From positions 81,860 through 145,859 of the forward strand of contig JBBHKE010001749.1 in assembly GCA_037447655.1 (NCBI GenBank): 64,000 bases of DNA, read 5' to 3'. This document shows positions 1 to 9,131 of the stretch, one piece after another. How positions within the stretch are numbered: position 1 is the stretch's first letter; every line of letters starts with the position of its first letter. The translations under genes and the position numbers were made by a program. This stretch comes from Zygnema cylindricum (Eukaryota > Streptophyta > Zygnematophyceae > Zygnematales > Zygnemataceae). Below the pieces are notes generated by a model that was given only the letters and a program-made list of their open reading frames with translations, ran no database searches and was not told the DNA's origin.

Positions 1-874
1 ACTTACTTGTTGTTGGCAATAATGCCACCAGTCAGAGTTGTACCATTGTTGCCTCCCCATCCAACAAGCATAACTCTGGATAAAGAAAAAGAAAGAAAAA
101 AAAAGGTTAACGGGTAACTCTGGATAAAGAAAAAGAAAGAAAAAAAGGTTAAAAGGTAATCAAGCAACTTGAATTATCTATAGGTAGTTATACGTCTGCT
201 ATTACTGGCGATACTGGCCAGTAAGTAGCAAAATTTGTAAAGAAAATATACAATTTCTTAAAAAATCGTTCAGTTTTCTGTGCGCATACTGTCACTACTG
301 GGCTACTAACGCGAGTAACAGAGTACATAAAATTTCCCTACAAGGAAGAATCAAAACAGCAATAAAAGAGCATAAAAAAGGGACCAGAGCGGAAATCCAG
401 TCGAAAAAAATGTAAATCCATATCCATGTAATCAAATCCATATTCCTAAACTGTGCAGCTGTAAATTGTAATTTTTTTGGAAAAGAGACGGAAACAATTT
501 ATCGAAGCAAAAATTGACAAAAAGATGAGCATACTTGAAAAACTAGCAAAACATTAGATACAGTTAACAAATTGTACAACTCATTATAACTACCAGAAAT
601 GTAGATCACTTAATTCGCGATCAATTCTCTCCTGCAAGCCTAAAAAACCCTGTTCTTACCCTAATTTTGGTAAATTACGCTCCGTTTTAAACTCATATGT
701 TCTTTTAACAGGCTTTACCACCCAGGCTTGTCCGTTATCTGTTTGTTCTTGGATAATTTCAGTGTCATGATATTCGTATTTTGAAAGAATTGAATCCTCC
801 GAGTATACTACATTCGAACTATCTACACGGAAAGTTCTGATTGGTCCATCCGCACGAAAGTTATCAACCAACAT
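1..874 (-). CDS. MIPS: myo-inositol-3-phosphate synthase, 5' part (exons 1-2; runs off left edge)
   Basis: This enzyme family (EC 5.5.1.4) converts glucose 6-phosphate to inositol 3-phosphate with bound NAD in the cytosol, the first step of inositol synthesis. Exon 1 coding is 874 down to 660 (71 codons plus 2 nt) and ends at donor GTAAGA. Exon 2 is 75 down to 7, after acceptor ATCCAG, and ends at donor GTAAGT on the window edge. Splicing is in phase (GG|A gives Gly72). Exon 1 carries family landmarks QAWVVKP, YEFKT and PKLG. Exon 2 reads VMLVGWGGNNGTTLTGG, the dinucleotide-binding glycine-rich loop (GWGGNNG at about residues 77-83). The N-terminus is about ten residues longer than in flowering plants. 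The gene is divergent from TOM9. Only about the first 94 residues are in view; the rest lies left of base 1. The assignment is firm from these motifs. Confidence 0.92.
71..156 (-). repeat. tandem duplication of the MIPS intron-1 acceptor
   Basis: Two head-to-tail copies (71-114 and 115-156) of a roughly 43-bp segment contain, on the minus strand, the polypyrimidine tract, the ATCCAG acceptor and the first bases AGTTA of exon 2. The copy nearer the exon is the one in phase with the coding sequence. Use of the distal copy would insert about 40 nt and shift the frame. Confidence 0.75.
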
Positions 875-1222
875 GATTGCTTAACTAAACTGCAAAGGTA
901 AACTCCAAAGGTGACAGAGAAATACACAAGAGATAGGATTGACAAGAAAGTTATAAAGAACAGAAAAAGCGAAAAAGAAAGGAAAGTAAATTGCTTGATG
1001 AATCACTATCTGAACAAGAAATTACAGGTCTTCAATGCAGCACAATTTGAAGGTTACAATTTGCTTGTTTCCGGTACTCTAGTGATCGGCCGGAAAAAAA
1101 AGAAGGTTAAATGAATAGCTTTAAGAAATGGAACGGAATTTATGGAACTCAGAACTCTGACTTCTGACAAATAATTCTCTACCTTGGAAGTTGGAAAGGC
1201 CAATGTTTCTAATGGTACAGTA

Positions 1223-1440
1223 CACCGTGAATCGCTATTAGCGCTAAATGTTTTTTTCTTCTCTTAAAACATTTTTTCTCCGTACACACATGTCCGATTG
1301 TGGATCTGACGGTTGCGATTGAAAGGTAAGATTATCAGCTTCCGATTGGCGGTCTCAAATTGAAAATCGGACAAGTGTGTACGGAGAAAATATGTTTTAA
1401 GTGGCGAACAAATTATTAACGCTAATAGCGATACACGGTG
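1223..1440. mobile_element. MITE, hairpin family A, copy 1
   Basis: A 218-bp non-autonomous element flanked by TA on both sides. Left end CACCGTGAATCGCTATTAG and right end CTAATAGCGATACACGGTG are inverted. The internal halves are also inverted: ...TCTCCGTACACACATGTCCG near the left and CGGACAAGTGTGTACGGAGA near the right. The whole element could therefore fold as one hairpin. TA duplications suggest Tc1/mariner-type mobilisation; that is inference. Confidence 0.85.
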
Positions 1441-1649
1441 TACTTGTGCGACAATCTACGTACGAAAACCGCACGAAATTAGCATAAAGTTGCACTGTTG
1501 CAGCGATTCCCACGTAAAATATATATAGTGCGAATAAACTCTTGCCGCTGCATGGAACTTCTGATGGACAACCGTTAGATCAAATCTATCGACGGCAATA
1601 TTTAAAAGTACGGTTCTGTGCAGCTCTATACTGACATACCTTTTTGGTA

Positions 1650-1857
1650 CACCGCCCATCGTTATTCGAGTCAATAACATTAATTTGGTCGCGACTAATA
1701 AAATTAGAGCTAATTTAATAGAGTTAATAAAGTAGCCACCACTATTTAAATTCAGTTTACAAAATTCTGCCACGTCTCCTGGTACTAAATTAGAATTGTA
1801 CATTGTAAATTCCGCATTAATAATAATAAATCTATACGCTAATAACGATGGGTAGTG
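1650..1857. mobile_element. MITE, family B (CACCGCCCATCGTTATT ends)
   Basis: Flanked by TA. The left end CACCGCCCATCGTTATT and the right end, read on the other strand CACTACCCATCGTTATTAG, are inverted repeats. The interior carries the motif GCCACGTCTCCTGG shared with other family B copies (for example 14039-14237 and 23863-24049). It is a distinct interior from family A with related termini. Confidence 0.7.
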
Positions 1858-1870
1858 TACCTGTACAGTA

Positions 1871-2083
1871 CACCGCGAATCGCTATTAGTGTTAATGTTT
1901 TTTTGACACTTAATACATCTTTTCTCCGTACACACTTGTCGGATTGTGGATCTGACGGTGGATATTGAAAGGTAAGGTATCAGCTTCCGATTGGCGGTCT
2001 CAAACTGAAATTGGACAAGTGTGTACGGAGAAAAGATGTTTTTAGTGCGAAAAAAATATTAACACTAATAGCGATACACGGTG
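1871..2083. mobile_element. MITE, hairpin family A, copy 2
   Basis: Same terminal and subterminal organisation as copy 1, flanked by TA at both ends (1869-1870 and 2084-2085). Left end CACCGCGAATCGCTATTAG, right end CTAATAGCGATACACGGTG. It lies 14 bp from the family B element, so the TA-rich MITE ends themselves act as insertion targets. Confidence 0.82.
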
Positions 2084-2420
2084 TACAGCACAGTACAGTA
2101 CACCGCCAATCGCTATTAGCGTTGTGTACGCTAATCCCGTCCCGCTTTTTTTTTGTTTTATTCTCAAATAGCGTAGTTTATTCTATTTTTTTCTTTATTC
2201 TATTTAGGGTTATATTTTGTACCGTATCATCGTACTTTAAACCATGCGTTCAAACAGTCGACTTTGAAACATTCAGCAGCAGCAATTCTTCTTTTACTTT
2301 TAGGACCCTACAACTTTTTTTGGAATCAAAACAAAGGAAAAAAAAAACAAAAAACGAGGCAGACAACCATTGTGAAGAGAAGGACGGCCCCGAATATCCA
2401 ATCAAAAAGGTGAAATTCTA

Positions 2421-2443
2421 GTCACGTGACGTCATGTCACGTC
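2421..2443. promoter_or_regulatory. overlapping G-box and C-box (bZIP-type) cluster
   Basis: CACGTG (2423-2428) overlaps a perfect TGACGTCA palindrome (2427-2434), followed within 10 bp by another CACGTC. These are the G-box and C-box/CRE cores bound by plant bZIP factors. It lies about 1.6 kb upstream of the TOM9 start and 1.5 kb from MIPS, so the target gene is uncertain. Confidence 0.4.
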
Positions 2444-2924
2444 TAATCTTTCTTGTCGAATTTTACAAGTTCCTGTTGGAATTGTCTTCCGCTGACCTTA
2501 AGGAGCCCTAAAAACCTTCAAAACCCTAAAAAACTTGAAACCTCCATAAATCACATTCTCGTAGCCCATACCTCTGGAAACTTCCCCGAAACATACAGGG
2601 TTTTTTAAGGGTTTTTTTAAGCCTAAGCTAGTTGAGATTCAGGATTTTGTGTCTTTTTGGAGTCTTTTTGAGGTAAAGGATTGCATTCAATTTTCTCCGG
2701 TTCTTGAAATTTTACATATGGATTTATTAGTGTTTTTTATTGCGCATTTAGGATAGTACAATTTTTTTTTAGGCTTCATTTTGGAAAATGGTAGTGTTTT
2801 TGGAGATGTCAAATTGCCGCTGATGTTTCAAGGTTTTTCTTGTCAAATTGCGGCTTTTTTCTCAGCCTGGCTGCTATTTGTAGTGTGCTTTTGCAGTTTT
2901 TAGGAAGTTGTTTACAGGGTGTTC

Positions 2925-3915
2925 TACCGACCGCCTCTCTCTTTGCCTCTCTCTTTGCCTCTCTCTCTTTGCCTCTTTCTTTGCCGCTCTCTTTGCCTCT
3001 CACTTTGCCTCTCTCTCTTCTTCTCTCTTTTTCCTCTCTCTTTTCCTCTCTTTGTCCTCCTCTCGTTGCCTTTCTTTGCCTTTTTCTTTCCCTCTGTCTC
3101 TGCTGCTCTTTTTGCTGCTCCCTTTGCCGCTCTCTTTTCTCTTGTTTTTCCTCTCCTTTTGCATCTCTCTTTGCCTCTCTATCTCTCTTTGCCTCTCTCT
3201 TTGCCTCTCTCCTCGACTCTCTCTTTGACTCTTTGCCACTCCTTATGCCGCTCTTTTTGCCTCTTTCACTCTCTCTCTTTTTGCCACTCTCTTAGCCTCT
3301 CTCTTTGCCTCTCTCTTTGCCTCTTTCTTTGCCTCTCTCTTTGCCTCTCTTTGCATCTCTTTGCATCGCTTTGCCTCTCATTGCTTCTCTTTGCTGCTCT
3401 CTTTGCGTCTCCCCTGCCTCTCTCTTAGCCTCTCTGTTTGCCTCTTTCTTTGCCTCTCTTTGCATCTCTTTGCATCGCTTTGCCTCTCTCTTTGCTTCTC
3501 TTTGCCGCTTTCTTTGCGTCTCCCTTTGCTACTCCCTTTGCTACTCCCTTTGCCTCTCTCTTTGCCTCTCTTTTTGCCTCTCTCTTTGACTCTGTCTTTT
3601 TCCCTCTCTTTGTCCCTCTCCTTGCCCCTCTCCTTGCCTCTCTCGCTTCTTCTCTCTTTTGCCTCTCTATTTGCCTCTCTCTATCCCCATCTTTGCCTCT
3701 CTCTTTGACTCTCTCGTTGCCTCTCTGTTTCCTCTCCCTTTTCCTCTCTTGTCTCTCCCTTTGTCTCTGTCCTTGCCTCGCTCTGTGGCCCTCTCTTTCC
3801 TCCCTCTCTACCCCTCACACTGCCCCCCCTCCCCCCGCCTGCCTCTCTCGCGTCTACCATTTCTTTCTCTCATGTTTCTGTCTTTCTTTCCTATCCCTTT
3901 CTCTCTTCCTCCTTT
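2925..3915. repeat. CTCTCTTTGCCT-type pyrimidine minisatellite
   Basis: About 1 kb of degenerate 10-12-bp units around CTCTCTTTGC. It produces overlapping open frames of over 100 codons in several frames, all low-complexity Leu/Ser/Pro. They are not genes. The tract ends just before a polypyrimidine/CAG acceptor-like site (about 3999) of the TOM9 leader, so it may be a 5' UTR intron. Confidence 0.8.
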
Positions 3916-4056
3916 TTTTTGGTGGTGACATGAGCTTCTCTGACGATAACGGATGATTCCACTTTTTTCATTTTGTTTTTTCCCCCTTTTTTTTTTCAGG
4001 CAACAGAAAAGAGTGCATAGGAAGGTTATTTCTGCCTAGAGACAGAGATTTTCGCC

Positions 4057-5044
4057 ATGAAGACCCCCGAGGTCTGTGACTATTCTTCAACTAATGTTTT
4101 GTTCTGTCTGATTTTATGAAGGCCTTGAAAACATGCAAAAGTACCTTTGTTTTCCACTATATTGTTTTTATAATTCAGTGTTAACGTCATGAACCCACAC
4201 TATTTTGTGTCTTGTATTGATGGGAATTTTGTTACGAGGCGTGATTAGAGGTTTTGAATGCATTGTAGATTTTTTAGATACCAGAAGTCTCTTAGTACTC
4301 TAATAGCCAGTTTTCCTCTTTCAAATGTACAGTGAAGTCAATTTTCCTGAGCAAAGCAGTACTTTTACTGTTGAAAAGTGATGCTAGAAAAACATAAAAG
4401 TTTTTTTTTTTGGTCGTTTCTTAAGAGGCGATCTTTTTGGAGTCCTTATAGTTTCCCTTTTTTCCACTGTTTAAATATAAGGGCAATGAAACACAAAAGT
4501 TTGGAAAATATGGCCAGTAAACAGAAAACTTTTCTTTTGTTTTTCGTTTTTGCAGCGCTAAAAATTCTGGACGTCTCTTTAAAAACGAGACTAACAAAAC
4601 AGAAAAAAATTGAAAATAGGAAACAAAAGAAAGTTTTAAAAAATAAGTCGAACGAAAAAAACATAAAAGTTCCTTCGTCTTGCTTTTGTTTTTCTTTCGT
4701 TTTTCTTCCGTTTTTCATTTGTTTTTCTTCCGTTTTTCTTCCCTTTTTCTTCCTTTTTTCTTCCGTTTTTCTTTCTTTTTTCTTTTGTTTTTCTTTCTTT
4801 TCTCCAGATGCGAAATTTTTGGAGTCTCAGCAAATCCCAACGCCTCGCCTCGGACACTTTTGTTGTCACAAAGAAGCTTCTATGGAGCACCGGAAAGGCG
4901 GCGTGGATTGCGGGAACCACATTTTTGATCCTCGTGGTACCTCTTATTATCGAAATGGATAGAGAACAACAGCTCGTGGATATGGAAGTTCAACAGGGTC
5001 TTTTGGGGACGGCCTCGGTTCCTCAACCTGCGGCACTAAAATGA
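4057..5044 (+). CDS. TOM9: mitochondrial import receptor subunit TOM9 (plant TOM22)
   Basis: The plant form of the TOM22 subunit of the outer-membrane protein import complex. The conserved exon is 4808-5044 (acceptor TTCTCCAG at 4801-4807), stop TGA after ...QPAALK. It carries the family core TKKLLWSTGKAAWIAG and the hydrophobic tail-anchor helix TTFLILVVPLIIEMDREQQ (about 37-55 of the 78-residue exon product). A short upstream exon 4057-4071 (ATG then KTPE, donor GTCTGT) would join in phase. Its donor is weak, and translation could instead start at the exon-2 ATG. As in other plants the acidic cytosolic receptor domain of fungal and animal Tom22 is absent. AATAAA lies 354 bp past the stop. 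The gene identity is firm; the first exon is not. Confidence 0.85.
4072..4807 (+). other. TOM9 intron (putative)
   Basis: A/T-rich interval with a run of degenerate TTTTTCTTCCG repeats (4680-4800) forming the polypyrimidine tract directly before the TOM9 exon. It also has internal near-repeats of AACACAAAAGTTTGG and AAACAGAAAACTTTT. No coding sequence is recognised. Confidence 0.5.
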
Positions 5045-5300
5045 GTAAAAAACGGTGAGGAAATGGTAAAGAAATTTAGGGAAATGGAAAGGGAAGGGAT
5101 GTTGTGAGTGATAGAGGAAGTTCAGAAAGAAAAGAGGAATTGAAAGAGGTGGAATGTGGGGAGGTATGAGTGAAAAACAGAGAGGGAAGTGGTAAAGAAA
5201 GTTACGGAAATGGAAAGGGATTTCATGAGTAAAAAACGATGAAGAAAGTTTTGAAAGAAAAAAGGGAAGGAAAGAGGTGAAATGTGAGGAAGTAGAGAGT
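5045..5300. repeat. degenerate tandem repeat in TOM9 3' region
   Basis: Blocks beginning GAGTAAAAAACGGTGAGG, GAGTGAAAAACAGAGAGG and GAGTAAAAAACGATGAAG at about 5043, 5167 and 5227, followed by GAAATGGAAAGGGA-type sequence. They are short imperfect direct repeats between the TOM9 stop and its poly(A) signal. Confidence 0.5.
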
Positions 5301-5397
5301 ACTAGTTCGTAGAGTTTAACGGTTTCAATTTAGGCTTTGGTTTTGACTCCGTTTGTGAATATCCTTTTTCGGGATTTTTGTACTATTTTTGAATGCA

Positions 5398-5403
5398 AAT
5401 AAA
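5398..5403 (+). promoter_or_regulatory. poly(A) signal AATAAA of TOM9
   Basis: AATAAA in ATGCAAATAAAATATG, 354 bp after the TOM9 stop. It is the first canonical signal downstream. Confidence 0.45.
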
Positions 5404-5554
5404 ATATGTTAGTTATTAGTCGGGATTGTGGATATCTTGGTCCTTGTTGACCTTTTTATTTTATTTGTTTTTCTTTTTTTTCAAACAATGCCTATTTGTT
5501 TGGCTATTGGTTTGTTTGTTGTTTGGCTATTGGCATCATTGGTATCTTTATGTA

Positions 5555-5745
5555 TGAAGATGAGAGGGGAGGAGAGGAGAGGGAGGGGAGGGGAGCAGAG
5601 GGAGGGGAGGAGGAGGGGAGGAGAGGAGAGGGCTGGGAGGAGTGGGAGGGGGAGGAGAGGAGAGGGAGTGGAGGAGAGGAGGGAGGGAGGAGAGGAGAAG
5701 GCAGCGAGGGGGGAGGGAGGGGGAAGGGGAGAGTGGAGAGGAAGA
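5555..5745. repeat. GGGAGGAGAGG purine microsatellite
   Basis: A nearly pure G/A tract of imperfect GGGAGGAGAGGA units. Open frames over it are low-complexity Gly/Glu/Arg or Pro/Ser and are not credible genes. Confidence 0.8.
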
Positions 5746-6368
5746 GATCCCATAGTCGATGTGTGACACTTCAAGCCAAACTGATTGTTTTGTACGGATC
5801 AGTAGAAGAACACCACTTTAGTATTTTTCATCATATGGTATTATTTCTTGTACTTCTTTTTTCGGAAACACATGAAATCATCATTAGTTCTTGTATCTCT
5901 ATATCATCTGTTTGTATTTTATGTTCATTGGCCTCTTGACTTTTCGAAAAGGTTGCAATTTGCAAATAACCGAAATCCTTTTTTTTCTCTCTCTCTCTTT
6001 TTCTTCTTGGCTGTTGTAGACTCGCGAGTCTTTGTTGTTTGCTCGTTTTGTTCTCCACGATAGACAACGATTCAATTTGCTCCGTCCTACTTACCTATCC
6101 TCCCACCCCTCTCTTTGTACCATCGTTGTCACCTTTCGATTTCGGCATAATGGAGATCCTCCATATTTTTTTCGGTCAAAGATTTTCGCCTAAAGGACAT
6201 TTTGCAACTTGTTGGGTACCGGGGCCGGTTTTGCTAATCTTGCCTGTGACTCGAGTTTATATATCTCTTCCTATCTCCGTGAGGGTTTGGGTTTACTTCT
6301 CAAGAAGAGAAGCGCAAGATGAGTTTGTTGGTTGTATGGGGAGTTGGTGTCTTAATGCCTCGGAGTTA

Positions 6369-6522
6369 CACCGTGAATCGCTGTAAGCATTAATAACCCT
6401 AATTCGACTCTCCTAATTTTGACCCTCGAACCTAAAATAGAATTAATAACTCTAATTGTTTTTTTTTACGTAATATAGGTACTTTTAATCAGCGTTAATA
6501 ACAGTTTTTAAATAGTGTGGTG
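6369..6522. mobile_element. MITE with CACCGTGAATCGC left end and AAATAGTGTGGTG right end
   Basis: Flanked by TA. The left end resembles the family A/B terminus. The right end AAATAGTGTGGTG recurs at 43620-43631 and 58990-59003. Interior TTTTGACCCTCGAACCTAAAATAG is nearly identical to the element at 58837-59003, defining a third interior type. Confidence 0.6.
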
Positions 6523-7015
6523 TATGTAACGTTTTAGGTCGTGCTAAAATTGCTCGTTATTTCATACAGTCGTATAGAAAGAGTGTCAGATAAAGGCGTC
6601 GACACGCGAAAATGAGTGCGTCGACACGAAAAAGCGCACTCAGATTTGATTCCTATTGATAAAGACGGTGGAAAATAAAGTGAACCTGATCTCATATGTT
6701 CAAACATCGACATGTAAAGACGGGCTATACCGTCTACACTGTGGGAAAAATGTACCCAAATTAGGGTTATGCATAAATTAGAGCTAATTTTTTTTTTGGC
6801 GAAAGGCCTTGAACCCAAATTAGAATTAATAACACTAATTGATTTTTTAAACTAATTATTTCTTAACGTTCATAGCGATTCACGGTGTAGTCTCTCGTTT
6901 TGTGGTTGGGATGTATCAGTTCTTGTTACCATCTTCCCTCGTGTGTTGGATTGTGTCTAGTAGGCAACATGTTTTAGGGTTGAAAACTTGAAATGCCGGT
7001 TTCCTCCACTCTCAT

Positions 7016-7319
7016 CATAGTTCAAAAGTAGGCGTTTTTATGGTAGGCCTCTGGTCGGCGCCTTTATCGTAATTTGTGTTATGGGCTTTTCATGTGATCT
7101 TCTTAGATCGCTACTTTGATCAGCGACCATCCGATCGTCCGAATCTGACGGTGTAAACAATTTTTTTTGGTCCAAATGTTTTGATTGGTCCAATTTTTGG
7201 TCCAAATGTAAATTGGTCCGAATAGGTCCGAATACAATATGGATCTTAAGGTCATATTGTATGTTTTGCATACAATAGGCATATTGTATGGGCCTACTTT
7301 CACCTACTTTTGAACTATG
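7016..7319. mobile_element. hAT-like non-autonomous element, copy 1 (304 bp)
   Basis: 17-bp terminal inverted repeats CATAGTTCAAAAGTAGG at both ends. Flanked by an 8-bp near-duplication ACTCTCAT / ACTCCCAT (7 of 8 identical). CA..G termini with 8-bp duplications are the hAT superfamily signature. No transposase is encoded. It is inverted relative to the copy at 44704-45266. Confidence 0.8.
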
Positions 7320-9131
7320 ACTCCCATTGCTAATAGTTGAAACATTTGTTTTAATTGGTTCCAAAGTCTTTTGCCAGCAATTCATTCGTCGCATGAAAAT
7401 TTGTAGCAATGTCATTCGACGGTTGACTTTTGCAGTAGTTGCAGTCATAGTTAAACTTAACCGACGGCAGTTTTTGATTTTATTCTGAAGACGGAATCGA
7501 AAACTGAGTTCGGGTCAGTTCAAAAAACAACGATTTCAATGATTGAAAATTTCGGCAACCAATCATTGTTGTAAGTTATCAGCAACCAATGAACTGCTGG
7601 TCAAAGAATTTGGAGCAATGAGAAGGAATCTTTAAATCTATTAGGGTAAAGGTGCATGGGAAGAAGTTCTGAACAACGAAACGCATCGTACACTGCCGTA
7701 CAGTAGACGCTTAAAATTTCAAAACGGGACGTTCCAAGAAAGAGAAGCAGGATCTAATGTGCAGATTTCGCTGGCTGTACCATAAATGATTACAAAATCA
7801 AATATGATGAGTTTCGTACTTTTTGCCCCTCGGACCAACATTTTTTTGAAACTGAACACCTGTAAAGGAAAAAGCCACCAGAGCGCCAATAGTGACGTGA
7901 CATGACGTACAGGTACTGTACTAAAGAAATTCAAAACGAAAGGACGCCATTCGACGTCACATGAAATCTGACGACGTCGTCCATTCCAAATCGAGACCAC
8001 TGATCGCAACCAAAATTGTACGATCAATTCGTCGTTCATGAACCGAACAAAATCTCAGCAGTTGTGCGAACGACAAGATTTTGTAAATAATTAAATACAT
8101 GTTTCGGGATGTGTAAAAAAACGGGCTGCCGATCGCGCAGCATGAAGCAGCCCTACAAAATTCGTACTTCTAATTCTGTACGTCAGGACGGTTCTTAACT
8201 CTGATTGGATTGAAGGAGGTCGAAAACAATACTCTGTGCATTTTAGGTTCTTTTCGTCTTAAATTTTCTTATTTACACATTACGGACCTCTGCGCATTTT
8301 GGATTCCAGTCAGAAATGTTTTGTCCCGATTCACTTACAGCTGGATAGGTCTTGAATCTTGAAACGTTGCGTCATCTAAATTCACACGTGCGCGGGACAG
8401 AATGTTTTTAAAGAAGGTTGAGAGATATTTTTACGCCAATCACATTTTGAAGTGTCCCCGTAGAAACGTTTTGCGTCGTCAAGTGAACGTTTTGCTCGAA
8501 ATACGACGCTCTGTCAGACAATGATTATAAACTACGTAAGCCAATGATAAGTGGCCACGTCACCTTTAACACCACCTCTTGTCACATTTGTTCATTGAAA
8601 CCCTATTTTCGGTTCCATGCTACCATTACCATTAGAATATGGACAACCAAAGTCATTTAGAATACTGTCCCAAAGTCGTCACAATCTCAAGTGGGAATCT
8701 CAAAATAACGTAATACATTTCGTGCGCATTTTATACGTTTTTGACATTACGTAAAGTTCGAGCAAACAGCACATAGCCTAGTCTCGTTTATTTCGCACTT
8801 TATGTGCCAGTCTTAGCCGTTGTTCACAACGGAGAGCAGCGTCCCCGTTACAGTCCCGTTCCCCGCCCTTCAAGCGAACTTGACCAAACAAAGCCATGAC
8901 TTGACATTACCGCCCTGCTAGCCCTGTTCACACGTGCGAATTTTGCTCCGGAAGTCACATGTCCTTCTGCCTAACGTTTGCCACCAGGCCATGGCGAAGT
9001 GACGACTCGCCACGTGTCTTTCCGTGGGCTCATGAGGAAGACGGAGGAAGCACTTCCCAATCTGACAGCTGTCGTTACTCGAGAGGCGAATTCAGACGAT
9101 AGTAGAGGCGGAGAAGGAGAAGGCGGGAGCC

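Larger units (their letters stand above)
875..2420. other. MIPS upstream region with clustered MITEs
   Basis: No gene is recognised. The stretch starts with the short MIPS 5' leader and promoter. It is mostly occupied by three small inverted-repeat elements at 1223-1440, 1650-1857 and 1871-2083, plus a partial fourth terminus near 2099. Short open frames here are chance products of those elements. Confidence 0.6.
5746..9131. other. TOM9-MKK3 intergenic region
   Basis: No gene is recognised. It contains a MITE with CACCGTGAATCGC terminus (6369-6522), a decayed relative near 6760-6890, and a hAT-like element (7016-7319). From about 8.7 kb it becomes the MKK3 promoter and leader. A three-codon upstream ORF (ATG at 8991, stop at 9000-9002) precedes the MKK3 start. 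Confidence 0.5.

Noticed and set aside
2840-3956. Multiple 90-170-codon plus-strand frames rich in Leu/Ser/Cys
   Set aside because: Produced by the CTCTCTTTGCC minisatellite; overlapping frames on the same DNA cannot all be genes.
6039-6386. 115-codon plus-strand frame as a gene upstream of MKK3
   Set aside because: No recognisable domain, its end runs into a MITE, and there is no splice or poly(A) context.
7038-7448. 136-codon minus-strand frame
   Set aside because: Spans the hAT-like element; its only similarity is to the other copy of that element.
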